Source: Leifsonia shinshuensis (GTDB lineage Bacteria > Actinomycetota > Actinomycetes > Actinomycetales > Microbacteriaceae). From it: a stretch of DNA of 64,000 nucleotides. Under the pieces are notes generated by a model that made no database searches, was not told where the DNA came from, and saw only the letters and a list, made by a program, of their open reading frames with translations. Positions 8,641 to 18,103 of the stretch are shown here, in pieces. A program made the translations under genes and the position numbers. The stretch covers positions 1 to 64,000 of the forward strand of contig NZ_CP043641.1 of assembly GCF_014217625.1 (NCBI RefSeq), given 5' to 3'. Positions within the stretch are counted from its first letter, which is position 1. The number at the start of each line of letters is the position of its first letter.

Positions 8641-9297
8641 ATGGAGCTGAGCACCGTCGTCGTCGCCCCGACACGGCACGTGCTCGCCGTTCTGCCGGGC
8701 GCTCCGCTCGGGAGCGCTGCGGAGTCCCGGCTGGGCGCTCTGCGGTCGCCGGCGGACCGGGACGACTTCACGGCGGCCCGCCTGCTGGCCGCGCACCTTC
8801 TCGGAGTCGCACCGGCCGACCTGCGGCAGCGCTGCGAGGTCTGCGGAGGCGAGCACGGCCTCCCGCTGCCGGTCGGCGGCCTGCATGTGAGCTGGTCGCA
8901 CGCGCACGGCTGGGTGGCCGCCGGAGTGTCACGGGCGCGGCTCGGCGTGGATGTCGAGGCGGAGCGCGGGGTGATCCTCGCCGAGGCGCTGACGCCGGGG
9001 GAGGCCGCCCTCGTGTCGTCGGCCCCGGATCCCGCGCGGGCCTTCCGCCTGGCGTGGACCGCGAAGGAGGCCTGCGTGAAGGCAGGGGCCGCGCACCTCG
9101 ACGGCGTCGCCGAGCTGGACGTGCTGGCGGCTCCCGGCACGCTGCGCCCGTCGCACGGCGGTCTCCACCTGAGCGCGTGGCAGCATCCCGGCGCGACGGC
9201 CGCCGCGGCGACTACCGAACCGGCGCACTGGGCGATCCTCGGCGACAGCGGCGAGCTCGTCCCCGTTCCGGGCCGGGCTGTCGGAAGCCCCGCGTAG
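8641..9297 (+). CDS. 4'-phosphopantetheinyl transferase superfamily protein
   Basis: A 218-residue Sfp-like protein that would transfer phosphopantetheine from CoA to a carrier protein. Diagnostic residues are present: LGVDVE (101-106, with Mg ligands D104 and E106) and WTAKEACVKAG (139-149, with E143 and the catalytic lysines). CEVCGGEHG (65-73) matches the conserved N-lobe of this group. TAGCCT at 8629-8634 is 6 nt before ATG 8641, suggesting a leaderless transcript of its own. The carrier-protein partner is not in this window; the iron-uptake genes at 17041-21085 contain no biosynthetic carrier protein. Confidence 0.87.
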   Translation: MELSTVVVAPTRHVLAVLPGAPLGSAAESRLGALRSPADRDDFTAARLLAAHLLGVAPADLRQRCEVCGGEHGLPLPVGGLHVSWSHAHGWVAAGVSRARLGVDVEAERGVILAEALTPGEAALVSSAPDPARAFRLAWTAKEACVKAGAAHLDGVAELDVLAAPGTLRPSHGGLHLSAWQHPGATAAAATTEPAHWAILGDSGELVPVPGRAVGSPA

Positions 9298-9307
9298 ACT
9301 TTGGCGA

Positions 9308-12300
9308 GTGATACTGCAGGGCTTGATCGCGGCGCTTCAGCGCGCCTCCACGTTCGCCGACGCTCTGGCCTATGCGGGTCGTGACGCCGATTTCTCGCTC
9401 ACGGACGGCCTCCGCGTGCCGCTGCTCGCCGGCCTGGTCGGCAAGCGCGCCGCCGCGGGCGCTTCGGAGGCGGTGCTGGTCATCACGGCGACCGGCCGCG
9501 AGTCCGAGTCGGTGCGCGCCGCGCTGCCGTGCGTGCTCCCGGACGCCGAGATCGTCGAGTTCCCGGCCTGGGAGACGCTGCCGCACGAGCGCCTGAGCCC
9601 GAGCCCCGAGATCGTCGGCAAGCGGCTGCTCGCCCTCCGCCGGCTGGCCGACTGGGCCGCCGCGCGGGAGGCGGGGGAGGCCTCGCACCCGTTCGTGCTC
9701 GTCGCCTCGGTGCGCGCCGCCCTGCAGCCGCTGGCCGACAACCTCACCGACTACGGCACCGTCGAGCTGACCGCGGGAGGCCGCGGTTTCGACCTGGGCG
9801 GGCTGTCCCTCCAGCTGGTGGACCTCGCCTACGCGCGCGTCGACATGGTCACCCGCCGCGGCGAGTTCGCGGTGCGGGGCGGCATCCTCGACGTCTTCCC
9901 GCCCACGGCCGAGCACCCGTACCGCGTCGACTTCTTCGGCGACGAGGTCGAGCAGATCCGCGCGTTCTCGGTCGCGGATCAGCGCTCGCTGCCCGAGCCG
10001 ATCCCCGCGGTGACGCTCCCGCCGAGCCGCGAGCTGCTGCTCAGCGAGCCGGTGCGGCAGCGCGCCCGCGAGATGGAGCACGAGTTCCCGAGCCTGTCGG
10101 CGATGCTCGCCAAGATCGGCGAGGGCATCCCGGTGGAGGGCATGGAGTCGCTGGCCCCCGCGCTCGTGGACCGGCTCGTGCCGCTCACCCACTACCTCCC
10201 GGACGGCGCGGCCATCGCGGTGCTGTCGCCCGAGCGCGTCGCCTCGCGCGCCGTGAGCCTCGCGGAGACGAACCGCGAGTTCCTGTCCGCCGCGTGGAGC
10301 GCCGCCACCGTCGGCGCCGCGGCCCCGATCGACCTCGCCGCGGGCGATTTCCTCACGCTGCAGCGGCTGAAGGACTCGGTGAAGTTCAGCAAGCCGGGCC
10401 AGGCGGCGCCCGAGCATCCCTGGTGGACGTTCTCCGGGTTCCAGTCCGACCCTGCCGATGAGCCGGTGCTGGAGCGCGAGGTCGAGGAGTACCTCCAGGT
10501 CCGCGTCAACGCCGAGGCGGTGCCCAGCTTCGCGGGCAACGTCACCGGCGCCGTCGAGCACGTGGCCCAGCGGCTCCGCGAGGGCTGGCAGGTCGCCATC
10601 GTCGCCGAGGGCGCGGGCCTGGTCGAGCGCGCAGCGCAGGTGCTGTCGGAGGCCGAGCTGCCCGCGCGCCCGGTGGACTCCTTCCCGGAGAGCCCGGAGC
10701 CCGGCGTCGCCTACCTGTTGCGCGCGAACGTCGAGCACGGCTTCGAGTTCCCGGAGGAGAAGCTCGCGCTGATCGGCGAGAGCGAGTTCTACGGCCGTTC
10801 GGTCGGCTACGAGTCGCGGCAGGTCAAGAAGCTCGCCACCCGGCGCAAGAACGTCGTCGACCCGCTCGCGCTGAAGCCGGGCGACTACGTCGTGCACGAG
10901 ACGCACGGCATCGGCAAGTTCGTGGAGCTCACCCAGCGGGAGGTCTCCAGCGGCGGCCGCAACGCGGTGAAGTCCAAGCGCGAGTACCTGGTGCTGGAGT
11001 ACGCGCCGTCCAAGCGCGGCTACCCGGGTGACAAGCTGTTCGTCCCGACCGATCAGCTCGACCTCCTCACCCGCTACGTCGGCGGCGAGGCCCCGCAGCT
11101 GTCCAAGATGGGCGGGAGCGACTGGTCGGCCGCCAAGGGCCGGGCGCGCCGGGCGGTGCGCGACATCGCGGTGGAGCTTGTGAAGCTGTACTCGGCGCGC
11201 ATGGCGAGCAAGGGCCACGCGTTCGGGCCGGACACGCCGTGGCAGCGCGAGCTGGAGGAGGCGTTCCCGTTCGCGGAGACGCATGACCAGCTGCAGACCA
11301 TCGACGAGGTGAAGGCCGACATGGAGCGGCCGATCCCGATGGACCGGCTCATCTCGGGCGACGTGGGCTTCGGCAAGACCGAGATCGCGGTCCGCGCGGC
11401 GTTCAAGGCGGTGCAGGACGGCAAGCAGGTCGCCATGCTCGTGCCGACCACCCTGCTGGTGAAGCAGCACGCCGAGACGTTCCAGGAGCGCTTCGCCGGG
11501 TTCCCCATCCACCTGCGCCAGCTCAGCCGGTTCCAGACCGACAAGGAAGCTCGCGAGACCCTGCGCGGCCTGGCCGACGGCACCGTGGACGTCGTGATCG
11601 GCACGCACCGCATCCTGGCCGACGGCGTCACCTTCAAAGACCTCGGCCTGGTGATCATCGACGAGGAGCAGCGCTTCGGCGTCGAGCACAAGGACCAGCT
11701 GAAGAAGCTGAAGACCAACGTCGACATCCTCGCGATGAGCGCCACGCCGATCCCGCGCACGCTGGAGATGGCGGTCACCGGCATCCGCGAGATGTCGACC
11801 CTCGCCACGCCGCCGGAGGACCGGCACCCGATCCTCACCTTCGTCGGGCCGTACTCCGAGCGGCAGGTAGCCGCGGCGATCCGGCGCGAGCTGCTGCGCG
11901 AGGGCCAGGTCTTCTTCGTGCACAACCGCGTCGGCTCGATCTCCGCGACCGCGGCCAAGCTGGCGGAGCTGGTGCCAGAGGCCCGCATCGCCGTCGCGCA
12001 CGGCCGGATGAACGAGCACACCCTGGAACAGGTCGTGGTCGACTTCTGGGAGCGGAAGTTCGACGTGCTGGTGTCCACGACGATCATCGAGACGGGCCTG
12101 GACATCTCCAACGCCAACACGATCATCATCGATCGCGCGGACAAGTACGGGCTCAGCCAGCTCCACCAGCTGCGCGGCCGGGTCGGCCGCGGCCGCGAGC
12201 GGGCGTACGCGTACTTCCTGTGGGACGAGGACAAGCCGCTGAGTGAGACCGCGCACGACCGGCTGTCGACGATCGCGGCGAACAACGACCTCGGCAGCGG

Positions 12301-12943
12301 CATGCAGGTCGCGCTCAAGGACCTGGAGATCCGCGGCGCGGGCAACCTCCTGGGCGGCGAGCAGTCCGGCCACATCGCCGGCGTCGGCTTCGACCTCTAC
12401 CTCCGGATGATCGGGGAGGCCGTCTCGACCTTCCGCGGCGAGGTCGCCGAAGGCCAGACCGAGCTGCGCCTGGAACTGCCGGTCGACGCGCACATCCCCG
12501 AGGAGTACGTCGACAGCGAGCGGCTGCGGCTGGAGGCCTACCAGAAGCTGTCCACCGCGAGCGCGCCCGCCGCGAAGGACGGCCAGATCGACCTGGTGCT
12601 GGAGGAGCTGGCCGACCGCTACGGCGAGCCGCCGCAGCCGGTGGTGAACCTGATCGCGGTGTCGCGCCTGCGCCGGGCGGCGCAGAAGGCCGGGCTGGGG
12701 GAGGTCGTGGCGATGGGCTCGAACCTGCGCCTGGCGCCCGCGCAGCTTCCGGACTCCCTGCAAGTGCGCCTGCAGCGCATGTACCCGGGGTCGAAGTACC
12801 ACGCAGCGCCCAAGGTCGCGACCGTCCCGCTGCCGCGAGTGAACGGCGAGGCCCCGGACGACGCGGCGCTGATCGAGTGGGTGGCGACCCTGCTCGGGGC
12901 CCTGTTCCCAGCTCCCGAGCCGGCCACCGAACCCGCCGCCTGA
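9308..12943 (+). CDS. mfd: transcription-repair coupling factor
   Basis: A 1211-residue Mfd translocase that removes stalled RNA polymerase at DNA lesions and recruits UvrA. The order matches the family: UvrB-like N-terminal modules (about 1-480), the RNA-polymerase-interacting CarD-like domain starting near LKPGDYVVHETHG (about 520-590), helicase Walker A GDVGFGKTE at about 683-691, the Walker B region IIDEEQRFG near 780, and a C-terminal TRCF domain (about 1030-1140). Length is typical. TAGACT (9295-9300) stands 7 nt before GTG 9308 without a Shine-Dalgarno sequence, so the message is probably leaderless. Confidence 0.96.
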   Translation: MILQGLIAALQRASTFADALAYAGRDADFSLTDGLRVPLLAGLVGKRAAAGASEAVLVITATGRESESVRAALPCVLPDAEIVEFPAWETLPHERLSPSPEIVGKRLLALRRLADWAAAREAGEASHPFVLVASVRAALQPLADNLTDYGTVELTAGGRGFDLGGLSLQLVDLAYARVDMVTRRGEFAVRGGILDVFPPTAEHPYRVDFFGDEVEQIRAFSVADQRSLPEPIPAVTLPPSRELLLSEPVRQRAREMEHEFPSLSAMLAKIGEGIPVEGMESLAPALVDRLVPLTHYLPDGAAIAVLSPERVASRAVSLAETNREFLSAAWSAATVGAAAPIDLAAGDFLTLQRLKDSVKFSKPGQAAPEHPWWTFSGFQSDPADEPVLEREVEEYLQVRVNAEAVPSFAGNVTGAVEHVAQRLREGWQVAIVAEGAGLVERAAQVLSEAELPARPVDSFPESPEPGVAYLLRANVEHGFEFPEEKLALIGESEFYGRSVGYESRQVKKLATRRKNVVDPLALKPGDYVVHETHGIGKFVELTQREVSSGGRNAVKSKREYLVLEYAPSKRGYPGDKLFVPTDQLDLLTRYVGGEAPQLSKMGGSDWSAAKGRARRAVRDIAVELVKLYSARMASKGHAFGPDTPWQRELEEAFPFAETHDQLQTIDEVKADMERPIPMDRLISGDVGFGKTEIAVRAAFKAVQDGKQVAMLVPTTLLVKQHAETFQERFAGFPIHLRQLSRFQTDKEARETLRGLADGTVDVVIGTHRILADGVTFKDLGLVIIDEEQRFGVEHKDQLKKLKTNVDILAMSATPIPRTLEMAVTGIREMSTLATPPEDRHPILTFVGPYSERQVAAAIRRELLREGQVFFVHNRVGSISATAAKLAELVPEARIAVAHGRMNEHTLEQVVVDFWERKFDVLVSTTIIETGLDISNANTIIIDRADKYGLSQLHQLRGRVGRGRERAYAYFLWDEDKPLSETAHDRLSTIAANNDLGSGMQVALKDLEIRGAGNLLGGEQSGHIAGVGFDLYLRMIGEAVSTFRGEVAEGQTELRLELPVDAHIPEEYVDSERLRLEAYQKLSTASAPAAKDGQIDLVLEELADRYGEPPQPVVNLIAVSRLRRAAQKAGLGEVVAMGSNLRLAPAQLPDSLQVRLQRMYPGSKYHAAPKVATVPLPRVNGEAPDDAALIEWVATLLGALFPAPEPATEPAA

Positions 12944-12952
12944 CCCGTCGCC

Positions 12953-13136
12953 CGTAACTCCGGAGATCCATCCCCTTCTGGCCCGAATCTCCGGAGTTAC
13001 GGTCATTTCCGTCCCCGACGAGGAGAGATCTCCGGAGTTGACGACGGTGTCGCTAACTCCGGAGCCCTGGCCCGACACGCCGCTCGGATGTCCGTTCCAA
13101 CGGAGATCGCGACCAGAACGGGCGGGATCTCCGGAG
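12953..13136. repeat. CTCCGGAG palindromic intergenic repeat family (5 copies)
   Basis: Five copies of an AACTCCGGAGAT-type palindrome have their CTCCGGAG cores at 12958, 12989, 13030, 13057 and 13129. Copies 1 and 4 are in one orientation and copies 2, 3 and 5 in the other. Copies 1 and 2 form a perfect 15-bp inverted repeat (12953-12967 with 12987-13001) right after the mfd stop, which could act as a terminator. The remaining copies fill the space up to the gntR operator. No open reading frame here is credible. Confidence 0.75.
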
Positions 13137-13166
13137 TTGCGGTCGGGGAGGAGGTGATGGTCGGCT

Positions 13167-13194
13167 GTATCGGCTGTACTATAGGTACTGATAC
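13167..13194 (+). promoter_or_regulatory. gntR/ytrA operon promoter with overlapping operator
   Basis: A dyad of GTATC...GTAC-TATAG-GTAC...GATAC spans 13167-13194. A -10-like TACTAT (13177-13182) lies inside it, so a bound repressor would cover the promoter. GGGAGG follows at about 13199-13204, 6 nt before the GTG start. YtrA-type regulators commonly repress their own operon, which fits an autoregulatory operator. Confidence 0.6.
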
Positions 13195-13210
13195 AGACGG
13201 GAGGCTGCGC

Positions 13211-13657
13211 GTGCGCATCGAGCTCGATCCGACGGCGGAGAGGCCGCTCTACCAGCAACTGCACGATCGGGTGATCGACGCCGTCGCGCGCGGCGAGCTG
13301 CGGGAGGGCGACGCGCTCGTCTCCGTGCGGCAGCTGGCCGTGCGGTTCGGGATCAATGCCGCCACGGTCGTGAAGGCGTACGACGCGCTCCGGAACGAGG
13401 GCATCGTGCGCACGAGCCGCCGCTCCGGGTCGGTGATCGCGCGCGACGCCGCCAGCGGGCCGCCCGACGAGCGGTTCCTCGCGGACTGGTCCGCGCGGCT
13501 GAGCGTCCTGATCGCCGAAGGCATCGCCCACGGTGTCGAGCGGTCCGAGCTGGAAGCACGCACGTCCGCCATCGCCTGGCTGTTCGACCAGGCCCGCGAG
13601 CAGCACGACGCCGCGGACCATCCTCCCGCCGGGGACCAGAAAGGAACCACCCCATGA
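13211..13657 (+). CDS. GntR family transcriptional regulator, YtrA subfamily
   Basis: A 148-residue regulator with a winged-helix GntR domain near the N-terminus (PLYQQLHDRV at about 11-20, VRQLAVRFGINAATVVKAY at about 38-56) and a short helical C-terminal part. There is no large effector domain, which is the YtrA pattern. GTG 13211 is preferred because GGGAGG precedes it and the protein then begins at the normal family boundary; a longer upstream frame runs through the promoter and repeats and is rejected. It overlaps the downstream membrane gene by 4 bp, so the two form one operon. Confidence 0.87.
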   Translation: MRIELDPTAERPLYQQLHDRVIDAVARGELREGDALVSVRQLAVRFGINAATVVKAYDALRNEGIVRTSRRSGSVIARDAASGPPDERFLADWSARLSVLIAEGIAHGVERSELEARTSAIAWLFDQAREQHDAADHPPAGDQKGTTP

Positions 13658-14796
13658 TCGCCGTCCTGCTCAGCACCTTCGCGGTGACGACGTTGACCGC
13701 CGCAATCCTCCTGATGCTGCCCGCGATGAGCCGCAGCACCCTGCCGCTCGGTGTGCTGGTGCCGCGCAGCCGGGTGGCCGATCCGGTCGTGGTCGCGGCG
13801 ATCCGGCGTTTCCGCGTCATCGTCGTGGTCTCGTACGTCGTCGCGCTGGTCGCGGCCGCGCTCGTCATCCCGGTGGGTCCCGCCGCGCCGGCGCTGGTCG
13901 CGACCCTGGTCCTGCTCGCCGGCTCCATCGCGGGCTACCTGCTCGCGCGGCGCAGCATCCAGGCGGCCAAGCGAGCGGGCGGCTGGCTGGACGACGTGCC
14001 GGTGCGGATCTCCGGCAGCGTGACGCCGGACTCCGGCAACCGTCCGCAGCCCGCGTTCGGCTGGTACGCCGCCGCACTCGTGCTCCTGCTGGCGGCCGCG
14101 GCCGTCGGCATCGCGCTGTACGACAGCCTCCCGGCCTCCATCGCGGTGCACTGGGATTCGAGCGGGCAACCGAACCGCTTCGCGGAGAAGACCGTCCTCT
14201 CGGTGTTCGGCCCGCTCCTGATCGCGTTCGGGGTGCTCGCCCTGATGGTGGGGATCGCGTTCGTGATCCGGTCCGTCCCGTGGCGGCGAGGCGGGGGAGA
14301 CGCGCCGGAGGTCGCCGAGCGGATCGCCGCGCTGCAGGCCGAGCTGACCCAGTCGCTGCTCGGCTGGATGGCGTTCGTCGTGTCCGCCGCCTTCGCCGCG
14401 CTGTCGGTGATCGGCTGGCTGCACGACGGGTCGAACCAGCCGAGCGCCGGGATCGGCATCGTCACCGTGGCACTGCTCGTAGTGATCTTCGTGGTGATCG
14501 GCGTCTACGCCCTGCGGCTCGTGCACGGCACGCGCGCCGCCCGCGCGGCCGTGCCGGTCGGCGGAGGGTCGGCGGCCGCATCGCCCGCCCGCGACACCGT
14601 AGACCCGCGCGACGACGACCGGCACTGGAAGGGCGGCCTGATCTACGTCAACTCCGCCGACCCCGCGCTCTTCGTGCCGAAGCGGTTCGGGGTGGGCGTG
14701 ACGCTCAACCTCGGTCACCCGGGCGGGATGGCGATCGGCGTCGTCACGCTCCTGCTGCTGGTGGCCGCGATCTCTCTTCCCGCGCTGCTGCGCTGA
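13654..14796 (+). CDS. DUF1648/SdpI-like multipass membrane protein
   Basis: A 380-residue integral membrane protein with about eight hydrophobic segments. The central part (about 140-180) has the DUF1648 pattern, including a periplasmic-facing SIAVHWDSSGQPNRF-type stretch. The soluble segment HWKGGLIYVNSADPALFVPKR-like (about 325-350) resembles the DUF5808 module, and one last hydrophobic helix follows. Related proteins include SdpI immunity proteins and partners of YtrA regulators, linked to cell-envelope stress. Coupling to the YtrA-type gene supports such a role, but no ligand is known. The stop lies 11 bp before the first repeat copy downstream. Confidence 0.82.
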   Translation: MIAVLLSTFAVTTLTAAILLMLPAMSRSTLPLGVLVPRSRVADPVVVAAIRRFRVIVVVSYVVALVAAALVIPVGPAAPALVATLVLLAGSIAGYLLARRSIQAAKRAGGWLDDVPVRISGSVTPDSGNRPQPAFGWYAAALVLLLAAAAVGIALYDSLPASIAVHWDSSGQPNRFAEKTVLSVFGPLLIAFGVLALMVGIAFVIRSVPWRRGGGDAPEVAERIAALQAELTQSLLGWMAFVVSAAFAALSVIGWLHDGSNQPSAGIGIVTVALLVVIFVVIGVYALRLVHGTRAARAAVPVGGGSAAASPARDTVDPRDDDRHWKGGLIYVNSADPALFVPKRFGVGVTLNLGHPGGMAIGVVTLLLLVAAISLPALLR

Positions 14797-14973
14797 CGCC
14801 CCGTCGCGATTCGTGCCGAATGTCGCGAAACCGCGCCCCATTCTCGCGATTCGTGCCGAATGTCGATGGGCTGCGTCGCGATTCGTGCCGAATGTCGCGA
14901 ATGGCGCGACCATTGTCGACATTCGTGCCGAATGTCGACGGCGTCGTTCGCGAATCGCCGCAGGGGCGATTCG

Positions 14974-16164
<1,191 letters not shown>

Positions 16165-16306
16165 CGGTGGCCAATCTCGCGCCGACGCGCGGAACGGGGT
16201 CGAATACGGGGGAACGACTTCGCCGACCAGACTTCCCGGCACACCGGGATCCAGTCTACCGATCGCGGTGAGAGGATGAAGCTGTCCCCGACGGGAGGAG
16301 CATCCC

Positions 16307-16966
16307 ATGACCGACGCGGCGCCCACCAGACTCGACGAGCTCGTCGCCGTGATGGCGCGTTTGCGCGCCCCGGGCGGCTGTCCGTGGGACGCCGCCCAGA
16401 CGCACGAGTCGCTGGTGCAGTACCTCGTCGAGGAGACCTACGAGCTGATCGAGGCCATCGAGACGGGCAACCGCGACGAGATGCTGGAGGAGCTCGGCGA
16501 CGTGCTCTACCAGGTGCTGTTCCACGCCGACATCGCCGCGCACACCCCCGGCGAGGACTTCGACATCCAGGACGTCGCCGAGCAGATGACCCGCAAGATG
16601 GTCGGCCGGCACCCGCACGTCTTCGGCGGCGACCGCACCGCGGAGACCGCGGACGACGTGGTCGGGTTCTGGGACGACCTGAAGAAGGCCGAGAAGCCGG
16701 GCCGCACCAGCGTGCTGGACGGCATCCCCCAGGCCATGCCCTCCCTCGCCCTCGCCGACAAACTGCTCGGCCGGGCCGAGAAGGTCGGGCTGATCGACCT
16801 CAGCGAGTCGGGCGGAGTGCAGGTCGAGAGCGAGGACGAGCTGGGGCCGCTGCTGCTGGCCATCGTCGCGTCGGCGAAAGCGCAGGGATTGGACGCCGAG
16901 CGCGCGCTGCGGTCGACGCTGCGCGAGCTGCAGGGGGAGATCCGCGAGCAGGAAGCTACGGTTTAG
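16307..16966 (+). CDS. mazG: nucleoside triphosphate pyrophosphohydrolase MazG
   Basis: A 219-residue MazG-family enzyme that hydrolyses NTPs or dNTPs to monophosphate and pyrophosphate. GGCPWD (23-28), VEETYELIEAIE (about 41-52) and EELGDVLYQVLFHA (about 60-73) give the acidic Mg-binding EExxE/ExxD pattern. The C-terminal half is shorter than in E. coli MazG, as is usual in actinobacteria. GGGAGGAG precedes ATG 16307. Its TAG stop lies inside the iron box that controls the next operon. Confidence 0.9.
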   Translation: MTDAAPTRLDELVAVMARLRAPGGCPWDAAQTHESLVQYLVEETYELIEAIETGNRDEMLEELGDVLYQVLFHADIAAHTPGEDFDIQDVAEQMTRKMVGRHPHVFGGDRTAETADDVVGFWDDLKKAEKPGRTSVLDGIPQAMPSLALADKLLGRAEKVGLIDLSESGGVQVESEDELGPLLLAIVASAKAQGLDAERALRSTLRELQGEIREQEATV

Positions 16967-16981
16967 GTTAGGCTTACCTAA
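16963..16981 (+). promoter_or_regulatory. DtxR/IdeR iron box with embedded -10
   Basis: The 19-bp TTAGGTTAGGCTTACCTAA matches the classical DtxR/IdeR operator (TTAGGTTAGCCTAACCTAA) at 17 of 19 positions. TAGGCT at 16969-16974, the common -10 form in this window, is inside it, so a Fe-loaded repressor would block RNA polymerase. It overlaps the mazG stop codon and stands 60 bp before the siderophore-binding lipoprotein gene. Confidence 0.88.
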
Positions 16982-17040
16982 CGTGCCATGTCGGCACGCT
17001 TCCCACCTTTGTGCCCCCGGGCACCCTCGCGAGGAGAGTC

Positions 17041-18096
17041 ATGCCTGTTTCCGCACGCCCCGGCAGCCGCCGGACGCGTTTCGTGTTGTCGTTCGCCGCC
17101 GTCGCCTCCGCGGCCGCCCTCCTCCTCACCGGCTGTTCCGCCGGCGGACAGGCCGACGAATCCTCGTCCTCGGCCGCGAAGGGCAGCTTCCCGGTGACGA
17201 TCGACAGTGCGCTGGGTAAGACCACCATCGACTCCGCGCCGAAGCGCGTCGCGACCTGGGGCTGGGGCGCGCAGGACATCGTGCTGGCGCTCGGGATCGT
17301 CCCGGTCGCGATGCCGAAGTTCACGTACGGCGGCGACGCGAAGGGCATCCTCCCGTGGGACGCCGACCAGATCACGAAGCTGAAGGGCAGCACCCCGCAG
17401 CTCCTGGACGCCGACTCCGGCGAGGTGCCGTTCGAGCAGTTCGTGAAGGCCAAGCCGGACGTCATCCTCGCCCCGTACTCCGGCCTCACCCAGACCGAGT
17501 TCGACACGCTCAGCAAGATCGCGCCCGTCGTCGCCTACCCGGACAAGCCGTGGGCGACCAGCTGGCGCGACCAGACGGCCATCGTCGGCAAGGCGCTCGG
17601 GATGACCTCCCAGGCCGACGCGCTCGTGAAGAAGACCGAGTCCTCCGTCTCGGCGCTCTCCGACAAGTACCCGGTGATCAAGAACAAGACGTTCTTCTAC
17701 GCCGCCGCCAACCAGCCGGGCGTGCTCAACGTCTACCGGGCGGAGGACCCGCGCGTCCAGCTGCTGAACGACCTCGGGATGAAGAACTCGCCGAGCATCG
17801 CCGCGCTCGACTCCTCGAAGGGCGACGGCAGCTTCTTCTACCAGCTCAGCTACGAGAACCTGTCCAAGATCGACACCGACCTCCTGGTCATGTACTTCGA
17901 CAAGCAGTCCTCCGTGGACGCCTTCACCGCCGACCCGCTCGTCGCCGCGATGCCCACCGTCAAGGAGGGCCGCTTCGCGCCGATCGTCGGCGAGTCGTTC
18001 GTCGCCGCCACCAGCGCGCCCAGCGTGCTCAGCATCCCGTGGATGCTCGACCGCTACGTGCCGCAGCTGGCCGCCGCGGCCGAGAAGGTCAAGTAA
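17041..18096 (+). CDS. iron-siderophore ABC transporter substrate-binding lipoprotein
   Basis: A 351-residue lipoprotein of the FecB/FepB class that captures ferric siderophores outside the membrane. The N-terminus has basic residues, a hydrophobic helix and the lipobox LLTGC (cysteine at about residue 36), then a Ser/Ala linker. The SAPKRVATWGWGAQDIVLALG-like start of the periplasmic-binding fold is typical. ATG 17041 is chosen for the GAGGAG site 5 nt upstream; an earlier in-frame start would only add a basic extension. It is the first gene of an iron-repressed operon with two permeases and an ATPase. Siderophore type is unknown. Confidence 0.92.
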   Translation: MPVSARPGSRRTRFVLSFAAVASAAALLLTGCSAGGQADESSSSAAKGSFPVTIDSALGKTTIDSAPKRVATWGWGAQDIVLALGIVPVAMPKFTYGGDAKGILPWDADQITKLKGSTPQLLDADSGEVPFEQFVKAKPDVILAPYSGLTQTEFDTLSKIAPVVAYPDKPWATSWRDQTAIVGKALGMTSQADALVKKTESSVSALSDKYPVIKNKTFFYAAANQPGVLNVYRAEDPRVQLLNDLGMKNSPSIAALDSSKGDGSFFYQLSYENLSKIDTDLLVMYFDKQSSVDAFTADPLVAAMPTVKEGRFAPIVGESFVAATSAPSVLSIPWMLDRYVPQLAAAAEKVK

Positions 18097-18103
18097 CCCG
18101 CCG

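Noticed and set aside
13088..13210. N-terminal extension of the GntR regulator
   Set aside because: It would translate through the repeat region, operator and promoter; GTG 13211 has a good ribosome site.
9212..13621. 1469-codon minus-strand open frame antisense to mfd
   Set aside because: High-GC third-position bias creates long antisense frames. The plus strand encodes a complete, conserved Mfd, and the antisense product has no recognisable domain.
16165..16326. N-terminal extension of NhaA from 16326
   Set aside because: The added 54 residues are hydrophilic and non-family-like, and they run across the mazG start region. MSIIRSERTAAG at 16164 is the normal start.
16976..18096. Upstream start of the siderophore-binding lipoprotein at 17011
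   Set aside because: It would add a non-signal-like segment before the basic n-region; ATG 17041 has GAGGAG at correct distance.
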